Part shown: in pieces, positions 1 through 7,784 of the stretch
Position numbering within the stretch: position 1 is the first letter of the stretch
Layout of the letters: the number at the start of each line of letters is the position of its first letter
Source: CBDFKJ01 sp965248805
GTDB lineage: Bacteria > Pseudomonadota > Alphaproteobacteria > UBA6615
Assembly: GCA_965248805.1 (NCBI GenBank)
Contig: CBDFKJ010000007.1
Location: 372,001-436,000 of the forward strand
Length of the DNA stretch: 64,000 nt
Reading direction: 5' to 3'
Notes under the pieces: model-generated
Seen by the model: only the letters and a program-made list of their open reading frames with translations
Told to the model about the DNA's origin: nothing
Databases searched by the model: none
Program-made: the position numbers and the translations under genes

Positions 1-922
1 GGCTCGGGTTGGCCTTGATCCAGCAGCCTTCGTCCTTGAACGGATCGTCGCCGTCATCGAGCGCGCACACGTAGCCGAAGAAACTGTCGTCTTCGAGCGT
101 TCCCGCGGCGATCTTGCAGGCGTAGTCGTGGTACTCTCAACAGACTGTCTCGCGGTCGGAGCCGCTGTTGGTGATCATGAACGTCAACGGCTGCCTGCGG
201 TGTTTCACTCCGGCGTCGAGGAACTCGACCGTCGCGTTGGTCGGGTGCTCGTGGATCTCGTCGAGCAGCGCGCAGTGCGGCTTCGGCCCCGACTTGCCCC
301 GCCCCTGACGCTCCGACGAGATCGGCTGGAACCACGAGCGCGTGGCCAGGTAGTCGATCCGGGTCTTGCGCTTTTCGCCGTGGACCTGCAGCCGGGCGCT
401 CAGTTCAGGCGACTGCTCGACCATCGCCACCGCATCGCGGAACAGGATCTCGGCCTGGGCCTGGTTGTAGGCCGCCGAGTACACCTCGGCCCGGATCTCG
501 CCATCGGCGCACAGCATCAGCAGACCGACGCCGCCGGCGAGCGGCGACTTGCCGCAGCCCTTGCCGGCCTCGATGTAGACCCGGCGAAAGCGCCTGGTGC
601 CGTCGCCGCGCTTCCAGCCGAACACCGAGCCGACGACGAAGCACTGCCAGGGCAGGAGCTCGAACGGCCGGCCCTCGTACTCCCCGCTGTTGAGCCGCAG
701 CACCACCCGGAAGAACCGGATCGCCCGGTCGGCCGCACCGACGTCCCAGACCAGCCCGCGCGCCTGTCCCTCCTTCCGGTCCCGCAGGTGGCGCGCGCAG
801 GCCGCCCGGACATGAGGGCCGGCGGCGATCGGCTTGCGCTTGCGCGTGACCGCGCGCGCGTAGGCCGTGACCGGATCAGTGCTCGAAGAACTCCGTGGCC
901 TCGGACTGTTCCTGCGCGGCAC
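1..922 (-). pseudogene. Phage terminase large subunit, broken by an in-frame TGA and cut by the window edge
   Basis: This is the ATPase/nuclease subunit of the phage DNA-packaging motor. Reading from the ATG at 922, a Walker A-like EAGKGCGKS lies at residues 118-126 and a Walker B-like CALLDEIHEH near 217-226, as in the terminase_1 family. The frame hits TGA at 137-139 right after SDRETVC. Beyond it the same frame continues without a break to the window edge with EYHDYACKIAAGTLEDDSFF, which is what the family normally has after a tryptophan at the stop position. So a single TGG to TGA change is the simplest reading. The start overlaps the terminase small subunit gene by 47 bp, which is usual for this pair. 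Confidence 0.88.
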
Positions 923-1322
923 CGTAGCCCTTTCTCGCCGAAGGCGCCTGCGACCGCGCCAGGCTGACCAGGTTGAGCCCCATGTCGGCCGCCGCCTTCA
1001 TCATCGTTTCGCGGGCCTTGTTGCGGATCGACAACCACGGATTCTGGATCGGAAAGTCGGACGGTGACTTGATGATCTTGCCGGTTCCCTCCAGATGCTC
1101 GCTGGCTTCACGCCAGTCCGCGAACGCCTCGGCGTAGATCGCGAGCTCGGACACGAACAGGTCGGACCACTGGTCCAGGCGCGTGAGCAGGCGGGCCACA
1201 CGGACATATTCCTTGCGCGCCGCTCCGCTCAGATAATCCGGGACGATGACGTCCTGGTTGTGGACCAGTGTGATGTGGCCAGTCTTCGGCTTGCGTCCGC
1301 GCACCGTCGGTCTCCGCTTCAA
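876..1322 (-). CDS. Phage terminase small subunit (P27 family)
   Basis: This is a 148-residue protein of the P27-type small terminase family, which recognises phage DNA and loads the large subunit. The N-terminus is basic (MKRRPTVRGRKP). The central part (YVRVARLLTRLDQWSDLFVSELAIY and on to NPWLSIRNKARETM) has the helical pattern and the NPWL...N..A signature typical of the family. It lies directly upstream of, and overlaps, the large-subunit gene. Its own upstream neighbour in an intact phage would be the HNH gene now at 6724-7050; about 5.4 kb of insertion sequences lie between them. The function call rests on family pattern and position. Confidence 0.85.
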   Translation of the reverse strand: MKRRPTVRGRKPKTGHITLVHNQDVIVPDYLSGAARKEYVRVARLLTRLDQWSDLFVSELAIYAEAFADWREASEHLEGTGKIIKSPSDFPIQNPWLSIRNKARETMMKAAADMGLNLVSLARSQAPSARKGYGAAQEQSEATEFFEH

Positions 1323-1465
1323 TCATGTTCGTCGATTCCGTGCCGCGCCCGGTCGTCGATCAGCGCACCCCCCCTAGTTAATTTCGTTCGCGAGACGAGA
1401 AACCTTGCACGCCGGTCTACGCGCCGACCGGCTCTAGTGGAGGGATCGGAACGAAAGAGTCCGAA

Positions 1466-2317
1466 TTGGGATTCCGTATTTTGCTGTGGTATGCGCCCGG
1501 CAAGGCGCCGGTCCCGCTCGATCGTGTCGCCGAGATCGTGCGCCTGACGCAGCAACCGCCGCCGTTTGAGGCGACCCACTGGACGTTGCGCGCGATGGCC
1601 AGGGCGGCCGGTATTGCCGCCTCGACGGTGCAGGCGATCTGGAAGGCTCACGGTCTCAGCCCGCACCGCTGGCGCAACTTCAAGCTGTCGACCGACCCTG
1701 CCTTCGCCGAGAAACTCACCGATATCGTCGGCCTGTATGTCGACCCGCCGGCCCATGCGGTGGTGTTGTCGATCGATGAGAAGTCACAGATCCAGGCGCT
1801 CGACCGCCGGTCTGCCGATGAAGAAGGGACGCACCGGCACCATGACTACAAACGGCACGGCACGACCACGCTGTTTGCGGCGCTCAACGTTCTGGACGGA
1901 ACGGTGATCGGCCAGAACATGCAGCGCCACCGCCATCAGGAGTTCATCCGCTTCCTCAACCGCATCGAGCGCACGGTGCCGGCGGACAAGGCCATCCACG
2001 CGATCGTCGACAACTACGCGGCGCACAACAAGGACAAGGTCCGCGCCTGGCTCGCCCGCCATCCGCGCTGGACTTTCCACTTCACACCGACCTCCTGCTC
2101 GTGGCTCAATGCCGTCGAGGGCTTCTTCGCAAAACTCACCCGGCGGCGGCTCAAGCACGGCGTCTTCCATTCCGTCGTCGATCTCCAGGCCGCAATCAAC
2201 CGCTTCGTCCGCGAATACAATGCGGCCAACCCACAGCCATTCATATGGAAAGCCGACCCCGACGACATCATCGCAGCCCGAAACCGAGGGTTCCAAACGT
2301 TGGAATCAATCCACTAG
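1466..2317 (+). pseudogene. IS630-family transposase, N-terminally truncated and internally frameshifted
   Basis: This is the DDE transposase of an IS630-family element. The three acidic residues are visible in LSIDEKSQI, AIVDNYAAHN and NAVEGFFAKL. The N-terminal helix-turn-helix region of about 60-70 residues, usual in the family, is absent; the recognisable part starts near PGKAPVPLDRVAEIV. Around 1805-1850 the main frame reads RRSADEEGTHRHH, while the +1 frame reads GLPMKKGRTGTMT, a motif usual at this place in the family. Two nearly compensating indels are therefore likely. The right end (CCCCCCTA at about 2325-2332) fits an IS630 end at a TA target. No convincing left inverted repeat was found, so the element is a remnant. 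Confidence 0.82.
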
Positions 2318-2344
2318 TTTGGACCCCCCTATCCCCTTCTGTTG

Positions 2345-2367
2345 GGGGATTATATACCGGAATCACA
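2345..2367 (+). repeat. Left inverted repeat of the IS1595-type transposon
   Basis: These 23 bp are the exact reverse complement of 6701-6723. They lie 65 bp before the transposase start and mark the left end of the passenger-carrying transposon. Confidence 0.92.
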
Positions 2368-2431
2368 TTTTCCAGTTGCTCCATGCCCTGCGCGGTGATA
2401 TAACGGAGTCACAATTTAGGGAGGCTGGGAC

Positions 2432-3379
2432 ATGGCACACAAGGCACCGGGCAAGGCTCACCGAAAGGGTATATCGCTAATCGCGATTACAGCCATGTTC
2501 CAGACCGATCAGGCTGCGGAGAAGTGGATTGAGTCCCAGCGCTGGCCCGATGGTCCATTTTGCCCACATTGCGGTTCCTTAAACGTTCAGGCAGGAATTA
2601 AGCATAGCTCCATGACGCACCGTTGCAGGGACTGTTCGAATCGTCCGATGTTCTCTCTCAAAACCGGCACGGTCATGCACCGTACCCAGCTAGGCTATCG
2701 GGAATGGGCCATCGCTATCTACCTACTGGCGACCAACCTCAAGGTCGTGTCGAGCATGAAGTTGCATCGCGACCTGGATATCACACAGAAGTCAGCATGG
2801 TATCTGGCGCACCGACTCCGCGCAGGGTGGAAGGTCGGCAAAGGTGGCATGTTCACCGGCCCTGTAGAAGCCGATGAGACTTACTTTGGCGGCAAGCGCA
2901 AGAACATGCCCAAGGTCAAGCACGCGAAGCTGACGGGGCGCGGTGCCGTTGGCAAGGCGGCAGTCGTTGGTATGAAGGATAGGGCCACAAACCGGGTTGT
3001 CGCTATGTCAGTTTCCACGACGGACAAGCCGACGCTTCAACGCTTTGTTGCCAATCATGCTGCTCCCGGCGCCAAGGTGTTCACAGATGATGCCGGCGCC
3101 TACGAGGGGCTGCCATTTGACCATGAGGCGGTCTGTCATTCAGCCGGTGAGTACGTGCGCGGGATGGCTCATACCAATGGGATCGAGAGCTTCTGGTCTA
3201 TGTTGAAGCGCGGCTACAACGGCACTTTCCACCACTTTAGCGAGAAGCACACCGATCGCTACGTGACGGAGTTCGTCGGTCGCCACAACGTCCGCAACGC
3301 CGACACCATCGACATCATGAACTCAATCGTCAGGGATATGACGGGGAAGCGGCTACGTTATGCGGACTTGATATCGTGA
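2432..3379 (+). CDS. IS1595-family transposase
   Basis: This 315-residue DDE transposase moves the surrounding element. It has an N-terminal zinc ribbon (CPHCG near residue 45, then HRCRDC) typical of IS1595, followed by the catalytic domain: VEADETYFGG, VFTDDAGAYEGL, and an NGIESFWSMLKRGYNGTFHH block supplying the last acidic residue. Length and all motifs look intact, so it may still be active. Its TGA stop overlaps the GTG start of the methyltransferase (GTGA at 3376-3379), which suggests the two are translated as a unit. Confidence 0.93.
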   Translation: MAHKAPGKAHRKGISLIAITAMFQTDQAAEKWIESQRWPDGPFCPHCGSLNVQAGIKHSSMTHRCRDCSNRPMFSLKTGTVMHRTQLGYREWAIAIYLLATNLKVVSSMKLHRDLDITQKSAWYLAHRLRAGWKVGKGGMFTGPVEADETYFGGKRKNMPKVKHAKLTGRGAVGKAAVVGMKDRATNRVVAMSVSTTDKPTLQRFVANHAAPGAKVFTDDAGAYEGLPFDHEAVCHSAGEYVRGMAHTNGIESFWSMLKRGYNGTFHHFSEKHTDRYVTEFVGRHNVRNADTIDIMNSIVRDMTGKRLRYADLIS

Positions 3380-4428
3380 GCACTAGGGCACTAGACGCAA
3401 GGGCTCGTGAAGGGGGACGCGCGCGCCAGACACCCACGCTATCCTCAGGCACTTCGCATCGGCGAGGCGATGTTGAGGTAAGTTTCAATCGTGCCGAGGC
3501 GCTCTACAGCGAATGGCCAACCCCCGTTTGCATTGTGTCGGATGGGCCATATGGATTGACCGGCTACCCAGGTGATTTGCACAAGGTGAATGGATTGGCG
3601 GACTGGTATCTGCCGCACATCAAGAGTTGGACGGAAAAATCGACATCAGAAACAACTCTGTGGTTTTGGAATTCCGAATTGGGATGGGCAAGCGCGCACC
3701 CCGTGCTTCTCGAACACGGTTGGGAGTACCGGGCATGCCACATTTGGGACAAGGGCTTGGGGCACATCGCCGGCAACGCTAACAGCAAGACGCTTCGGAA
3801 ACTTCCGATAACGACGGAGGTATGCGTCCAGTACGTCAAGGCGGCGAGTTTCGACGGGATGACGATGCAGCAATGGCTTCGGCACGAATGGCAGCGATCC
3901 GGCCTGCCATACTGCTTGGCCAATGAGGCGTGTGGCGTCGCGAATGCTGCGACCAGGAAGTACCTCACGGCCGATCATCTCTGGTACTTCCCGCCGCCAA
4001 AGGCTTTTGCGGCTATCGCCGCCTACGCCAATGCTCACGGCGATCAGAGAGGGCGACCGTACTTCAGTGCGGATGGCAAGAAGCCTATTCGCGCGAAGGA
4101 ATGGGAAAAACAGCGCGCCAAGTTCAATTGCCCTGTCGGCGTGACGAATGTTTGGCAACACCCGCATGTCGGCGGCTCCGAGAGAGTCAACGGAGACCGT
4201 CAGGAGATGCGTTGGAAGTTTAAGAGCCTCCACGGCAGTCAGAAGCCATTGGAGCTTGTGGACACGACCATACAGGTATGCACAGACCGCGGAGATGTGG
4301 TGTGGGAACCATTTGGTGGCCTGTGCCCAGCGGCAGTGAGTTCCTGGCGCTCAGGACGCGCGTGTCGCAGCGCAGAGATCATTCCAGAGTTCTACCGTGC
4401 CGCCGTGCAGAGACTTGGAGAAGCCTAA
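3376..4428 (+). CDS. DNA methyltransferase of a transposon-borne restriction-modification system
   Basis: This is a 350-residue amino-methyltransferase of the N4-cytosine/N6-adenine type. The catalytic motif IV appears as SDGPYG at residues 55-60. The SAM-binding part is C-terminal, with SQKPLEL near 290 and VWEPFGGLC near 313-321. This motif IV-first order is that of the beta class. The GTG start overlaps the transposase stop, and the following restriction endonuclease gene overlaps its 3' end. It would protect host DNA from the partner nuclease; because that partner is broken, it may now act as an orphan methylase. The recognition sequence cannot be read from the protein. It is intact over its whole length. 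Confidence 0.88.
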   Translation: MSTRALDARAREGGRARQTPTLSSGTSHRRGDVEVSFNRAEALYSEWPTPVCIVSDGPYGLTGYPGDLHKVNGLADWYLPHIKSWTEKSTSETTLWFWNSELGWASAHPVLLEHGWEYRACHIWDKGLGHIAGNANSKTLRKLPITTEVCVQYVKAASFDGMTMQQWLRHEWQRSGLPYCLANEACGVANAATRKYLTADHLWYFPPPKAFAAIAAYANAHGDQRGRPYFSADGKKPIRAKEWEKQRAKFNCPVGVTNVWQHPHVGGSERVNGDRQEMRWKFKSLHGSQKPLELVDTTIQVCTDRGDVVWEPFGGLCPAAVSSWRSGRACRSAEIIPEFYRAAVQRLGEA

Positions 4429-5130
4429 ACCACCTCTGTCCAGCGCTCCTGAGGAGTGGGAGCACTATGACCTCTGGTGCCGGGTAAAGCAGGCACTGTT
4501 TGCGGTGCCGAGTCACTTCGCCACGAGAACCACTATAGAGGGCTTGCTGGCGACTGATATCTTCACGCTCAATGCGCCGCTCGCCGCGACCATCGAGGAA
4601 TCCGTAGTCCATACGCTGAACGAACTCAGGCCGGTGTGGGACCCCGATTCTCGGTACCAGAAATTATCGTTCGTCCGCCATGCCTCAGACATTTCCGGAT
4701 GTCACCTTGAGATCCATCGACAACGGTGTCGTTCCGTTGATGGGGATTGAACTGAAAGGCTGGTATCTGCTTTCTCGCGAGCGCGCTCCAACCTACCGCT
4801 TCACCGTGACAAGAGATGCCTGCAACCCGTGGGACCAGCTGGTGGTGGTCCCGTGGGTTTTGTCAAATGTGCTGGCAGGATCTCCAATCCTCATGAGACC
4901 ATTCGTGCGACCGGCACGCTATTGCGCCGAGAAGCGAAACTACTACTGGCAGCATGAGCGTGACGCCAGGAGTGACTCTGGGCTTGTAATCCCCGACGAA
5001 GTTCATCCCTATCCTGCAAAGAGTGACCACATATCAGACCGGCCAAATAGCGATTCCGGGAGCAACTTCGGTCGCTTGGCCCGCTACGGCCTGAACCGCT
5101 CCGGGTTTGGCGGAGGCCATTTTGTTTGAG

Positions 5131-6036
5131 TCACGCCGCCATGTCTGACTGCTTCAGCATGGCGTAGTGGCGTTCCTCGGCTTCGGCCGGCGGGATGTTT
5201 CCGATGGGCTCCAGGAGCCGCCGGTTGTTGAACCAATCCACCCATTCCAGAGTAGCGAGCTCGACGGCCTCGAATGAGCGCCACGGCCCGCGCCGGTGAA
5301 TGACCTCGGCTTTGTAAAGACCATTGATGGTCTCGGCCAGAGCATTGTCATAAGAGTCGCCGACGCTGCCCACCGAGGGTTCGATGCCCGCTTCCGCCAG
5401 GTGCTCGGTATATTTGATCGAGACATATTGGCTCCCTCTATCGCTGTGATGGATCAGCCCACCGCGATGGACGGGTCGCCGCGCATGAAGCGCTTGTTCC
5501 AGGGCATCGAGAACAAAGCCGGCATGGGCTGTCCGGCTCACCCGCCAGCCGACGATGCGGCGGGCATAGGCGTCGATGACAAAGGCGACATAGACGAAGC
5601 CAGCCCAAGTGGCCACGTAGGTAAAGTCCGAGACCCACAGCCTGTTCGGTGCCGGAGCGTGGAACTGGCGATTGACCTTGTCGAGCGGGCAAGGCGCGGC
5701 CTGGTCGCTGACTGTCGTGCGGATCGGCTTGCCGCGGATCACCCCTTGCAAGCCCATCTCCCGCATCAGCCGCTCAACAGTGCAGCGAGCGACATCGAAG
5801 CCTTCCCGCTGCAATTGTCGCCACACCTTGCGAACGCCGTAGACACGGAAGTTCTCTTTGAAGACGCGTCGGACCTCGACCTTGAGAGCCATATCCCGTT
5901 TCGCCCGTGCCGACAGCCTGGCCGGATCGCGCCGCCTGGCCACATGGTCGTAGTAGGTCGACGGGGCGATCGGCAGCACCTTGCAGATCGGCTCGACCCC
6001 GTGCGCCTCGCGGTGATCGCCGATGAACGCGATCAT
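5131..6036 (-). CDS. IS3-family transposase, OrfB (catalytic part)
   Basis: This 301-residue DDE integrase-core transposase carries its catalytic residues in WVSDFTYVA, HHSDRGSQYVS and YDNALAETINGLYKAE. An HTH_21-type region precedes the core. The ATG start overlaps the orfA stop (ATGA at 6033-6036). IS3 elements normally make an OrfAB fusion by programmed frameshifting at the overlap; no specific slippery sequence was verified here. Confidence 0.93.
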   Translation of the reverse strand: MIAFIGDHREAHGVEPICKVLPIAPSTYYDHVARRRDPARLSARAKRDMALKVEVRRVFKENFRVYGVRKVWRQLQREGFDVARCTVERLMREMGLQGVIRGKPIRTTVSDQAAPCPLDKVNRQFHAPAPNRLWVSDFTYVATWAGFVYVAFVIDAYARRIVGWRVSRTAHAGFVLDALEQALHARRPVHRGGLIHHSDRGSQYVSIKYTEHLAEAGIEPSVGSVGDSYDNALAETINGLYKAEVIHRRGPWRSFEAVELATLEWVDWFNNRRLLEPIGNIPPAEAEERHYAMLKQSDMAA

Positions 6037-6359
6037 GGCTTGAACCGGCGGTCGAGCTCCGCCTGGGCAAAATAGGCGCTCGCCTTGCGCAGGATCTCGT
6101 TGACCTGCCGGAGGTCGCGGTTCTCCCGCTCCAGGGCTTTCAGCCGCTCGGCGACCTCGCTGGGGACGCCGGCGCGCACGCCGCTATCGCGCTCGAACCT
6201 CTTCACCCACTCATTGAGTGTCTGCGCCGTGCAGCCGATCTTCCCAGCTATCGAGGAAACAGCCGCCCAACGCGAGGCGTGTTCGCCCTCGTGATCCACA
6301 ACCATCCGCACCGCACGGGCGCGAACCTCAGAAGAAAACCTGTTCCTTGTCTTGCTCAT
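6033..6359 (-). CDS. IS3-family transposase, OrfA (DNA-binding part)
   Basis: This 108-residue protein has a helix-turn-helix of the HTH_8/IS3 OrfA type (FSSEVRARAVRMVVDHEGEH, then IGCTAQTLNEWVKRFE) and a C-terminal leucine-zipper-like segment (VAERLKALERENRDLRQVNE). It binds the element ends and is the N-terminal half of the OrfAB transposase. It lies directly upstream of, and overlaps, orfB. Confidence 0.93.
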   Translation of the reverse strand: MSKTRNRFSSEVRARAVRMVVDHEGEHASRWAAVSSIAGKIGCTAQTLNEWVKRFERDSGVRAGVPSEVAERLKALERENRDLRQVNEILRKASAYFAQAELDRRFKP

Positions 6360-6521
6360 AATGGCTCCACTTTCTCAAGAGTTGGAGCCTCCGCCAAACC
6401 CGGAGCGGTTCAGCATTCATGGATGATTACATTCAGTTTATGCTTGCAGAGCGAGTTCGCGGAATTCCGGTGGCATCTTGGATAAAATTCTTCAATGACC
6501 ACAAGACATAGGAGATATGGC

Positions 6522-6689
6522 ATGCCAACGGTTAAGCCCAAGAAGCCCACCGTGCAGGTGCGCCCAGCGACCTACCAGCCGAGCAAAGCGGAACTAGAGG
6601 AAGACATGAGCATCAACTCGACACCTGAAGAGCTTGCGAGAGCGGCGCTTCAGCCCATGAAGGTCAAGACCCTCGGGGAGGACCGATGA
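6522..6689 (+). CDS. Small unknown protein at the right end of the transposon
   Basis: This encodes 55 residues starting at ATG 6522, with a good AGGAG ribosome-binding site at 6510-6514 that overlaps the endonuclease stop codon. The protein has a basic, proline-rich start (MPTVKPKKPTVQVRP), then YQPSKAELEEDMSINSTPEE and a C-terminal LARAALQPMKVKTLGEDR. No family was recognised. It is co-directional with the restriction-modification genes and ends 11 bp before the right inverted repeat, so it is a passenger of the transposon. A small control or antitoxin-like protein is possible, but nothing in the sequence proves it. Confidence 0.6.
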   Translation: MPTVKPKKPTVQVRPATYQPSKAELEEDMSINSTPEELARAALQPMKVKTLGEDR

Positions 6690-6700
6690 CAAGCCATGAT

Positions 6701-6723
6701 TGTGATTCCGGTATATAATCCCC
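6701..6723 (-). repeat. Right inverted repeat of the IS1595-type transposon
   Basis: These 23 bp are the exact reverse complement of 2345-2367. Immediately outside is TCTGTTCG, matching the sequence outside the left end except for one base. Confidence 0.92.
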
Positions 6724-7050
6724 TCTGTTCGCGGGATGAAGCGGGTCCACGGGCCAGCCGTTCGGCGCTACGGCATTGCTGTAACCGCGCATCTCATGGC
6801 GCTGCTTGGCCGATCCGTGATGGCTGTCGCACAGCGGCTGCCAGTTGTGTCGGTCCCAGAACAGTGCCTGGTCGCCTCGATGCGGCACGATGTGGTCGAC
6901 AAGCGTCGCCGCGATGACGTGGCCTTCGGCCTGGCACATGGCACACAGCGGATGGCGGGCGAGAAACGTCTTGCGCGCCTTGCGCCAACGCCGGCCGTAG
7001 CCGCGGGCCGCCGCCGACTCCCTCGTGTCACGCGTCAGGAAAAAGACCGC
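6724..7050 (-). CDS. Phage HNH endonuclease (C-terminus meets the transposon end)
   Basis: This is a small HNH nuclease of the type found next to phage terminases, where it helps cut DNA during packaging. The frame is open from 7050 down: a basic segment (GYGRRWRKARKTFLARHP), then CAMCQAEGHV, VDHIVPHRGD, and WQPLCDSHHGSAKQ, which give the Cys pairs and the HNH core. The sequence reaches GWPVDPLHPAN, close to where such proteins end, and then runs into the transposon's right inverted repeat; the frame stays open to 6664 inside the element. No ATG precedes the conserved part, so the start is uncertain or lost. In an undisturbed phage it would lie just upstream of the terminase small subunit gene. 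Confidence 0.78.
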
Positions 7051-7154
7051 TTAAGTGCTCCGACCCGATATGGGTCGCGTCGTCGTCGCCGGAACTTGGT
7101 AGGGCGTTACGGCGAGCCGCCCTTCGGTGAAGTCGTGCACATGGGAGCAGCCTG

Positions 7155-7511
7155 ATGAAGACCGCCAGCTTCAAGACCTACACCGGCCCCGGCCGGATCT
7201 CGATCGCACGATGGGAGCCGCGCGGAACACCCGCCGGCTACAGGCGGTATTCGGCCCTGGCGCCACGCCGCGACATGATGCGCATGCCGGAGGGTAAGTA
7301 TCGCGAAATCTACTTCAGCGACATCCTCGGCCCGCTCGACGCCCAGACCGTGTGGGACGAACTGCACGCTCTGGCCGGCGGCGCCGAGCCCGTGTTGCTC
7401 TGCTGGGAGCAACCTCCGTTCAGCCCCTCGAACTGGTGCCATCGCACGATGGTGACCGAGTGGTTTGCCGATCAGCTCGGCGTCGTGATCGGCGAGCACG
7501 GATCGCTTTGA
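7155..7511 (+). CDS. DUF488-like phage protein
   Basis: This encodes 118 residues from ATG 7155, with a GGAGCAG-type ribosome-binding site just upstream. The sequence (GRISIARWEPRGTPAGYRRY, then REIYFSDILGPLDAQTVWDE, then PVLLCWEQPPFSPSNWCHRT) resembles short DUF488-like proteins common in phages and accessory regions. The PVLLC(W)E...CHR pattern with conserved Cys and His is the family's clearest mark. No biochemical role is established for it here. It lies on the opposite strand to the flanking packaging genes, another sign of rearrangement. Confidence 0.65.
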   Translation: MKTASFKTYTGPGRISIARWEPRGTPAGYRRYSALAPRRDMMRMPEGKYREIYFSDILGPLDAQTVWDELHALAGGAEPVLLCWEQPPFSPSNWCHRTMVTEWFADQLGVVIGEHGSL

Positions 7512-7784
7512 TGGAGCGGGCTGCCGGACCTGCCCCGGCTCGACCAGGTGGATGTAAGGGGACAAAAGTCTTTGTGAATCCGGAAGAGGCCGGAAGAGGC
7601 CGGATAAAACTAAGGTTATCAACGGTTTGCGGCGCGGCGACGCTCGCGCGGAAGGAAGCCAAAAGTCTTTGTGAATCGGCCGTTCACGAGGCGAAAATGG
7701 CCTTGAAAACGCGATTTTACGGCCGTTTCAAGGGGCCTGAATCGGCGACAATTTCCCGCCGTTTTCACGGGGTCGGAATCGCCG
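7512..7784. repeat. Non-coding stretch with a 17-bp direct repeat and a short tandem repeat
   Basis: The 17-mer AAAAGTCTTTGTGAATC occurs at 7564-7580 and again at 7661-7677, 97 bp apart. Just after the first copy is a tandem GGAAGAGGCC (7581-7600). No convincing coding frame was found in this 270-bp interval between the DUF488-like and DUF2513-like genes. A phage replication, packaging or regulatory site is possible; nothing identifies which. Confidence 0.6.

Larger units (their letters stand above)
5092..6412 (-). mobile_element. IS3-family insertion sequence inside the restriction endonuclease gene
   Basis: Identical 26-bp inverted repeats occur at 5092-5117 and 6387-6412 (outer end TGAACCGCTCCGGGTTTGGC). 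Between them are overlapping orfA and orfB on the minus strand. The element is 1321 bp, a usual IS3 size, and appears complete. A clear 3-4 bp target duplication was not seen (left flank GGCC, right flank GCAT). Confidence 0.93.
4397..6511 (+). pseudogene. PD-(D/E)XK restriction endonuclease, frameshifted and split by an IS3 insertion
   Basis: This is the probable restriction partner of the preceding methyltransferase. The N-terminal part (4397 to about 4680) ends in LSFVR. A one-base shift near 4680 is needed to continue into QTFPDVTL...GIELKGW, a PD...ExK nuclease core. The frame then runs to codon 5088-5090 (RYG), where the IS3 element begins. After the element it resumes at 6413 with AFMDDYIQFMLAERV and ends at TAG 6509-6511; removing 5091-6412 restores one frame exactly. 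No specific endonuclease family was recognised, so the call rests on the core motif and on position. The gene should be inactive. Confidence 0.78.
2345..6723 (+). mobile_element. IS1595-type transposon carrying a restriction-modification module
   Basis: The element is bounded by perfect 23-bp inverted repeats at 2345-2367 and 6701-6723 (outer end GGGGATTATATACCGGAATC). Both ends are flanked by TCTGTT (2338-2343 and 6724-6729), consistent with a degenerate 8-bp target duplication TCTGTT(G/C)G, the size known for IS1595. Inside are an IS1595 transposase, a DNA methyltransferase whose GTG start overlaps the transposase stop, a broken restriction endonuclease, and a small gene near the right end. 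An IS3 element has later inserted into the endonuclease gene. The element lies in phage DNA next to the HNH nuclease C-terminus, six bases from the end of the IS630 remnant. Confidence 0.9.

Noticed and set aside
1364..1378. Left inverted repeat of the IS630 remnant (C-run with CTAG)
   Set aside because: It is in the same orientation as the right end rather than inverted, and matches only in a C-run and CTAG.
6736..7155. Plus-strand open frame of 139 residues before the DUF488-like gene
   Set aside because: It lies antisense to the HNH nuclease core and has no family pattern. Its last residues before the TGATG overlap could be a gene remnant, but this cannot be shown.
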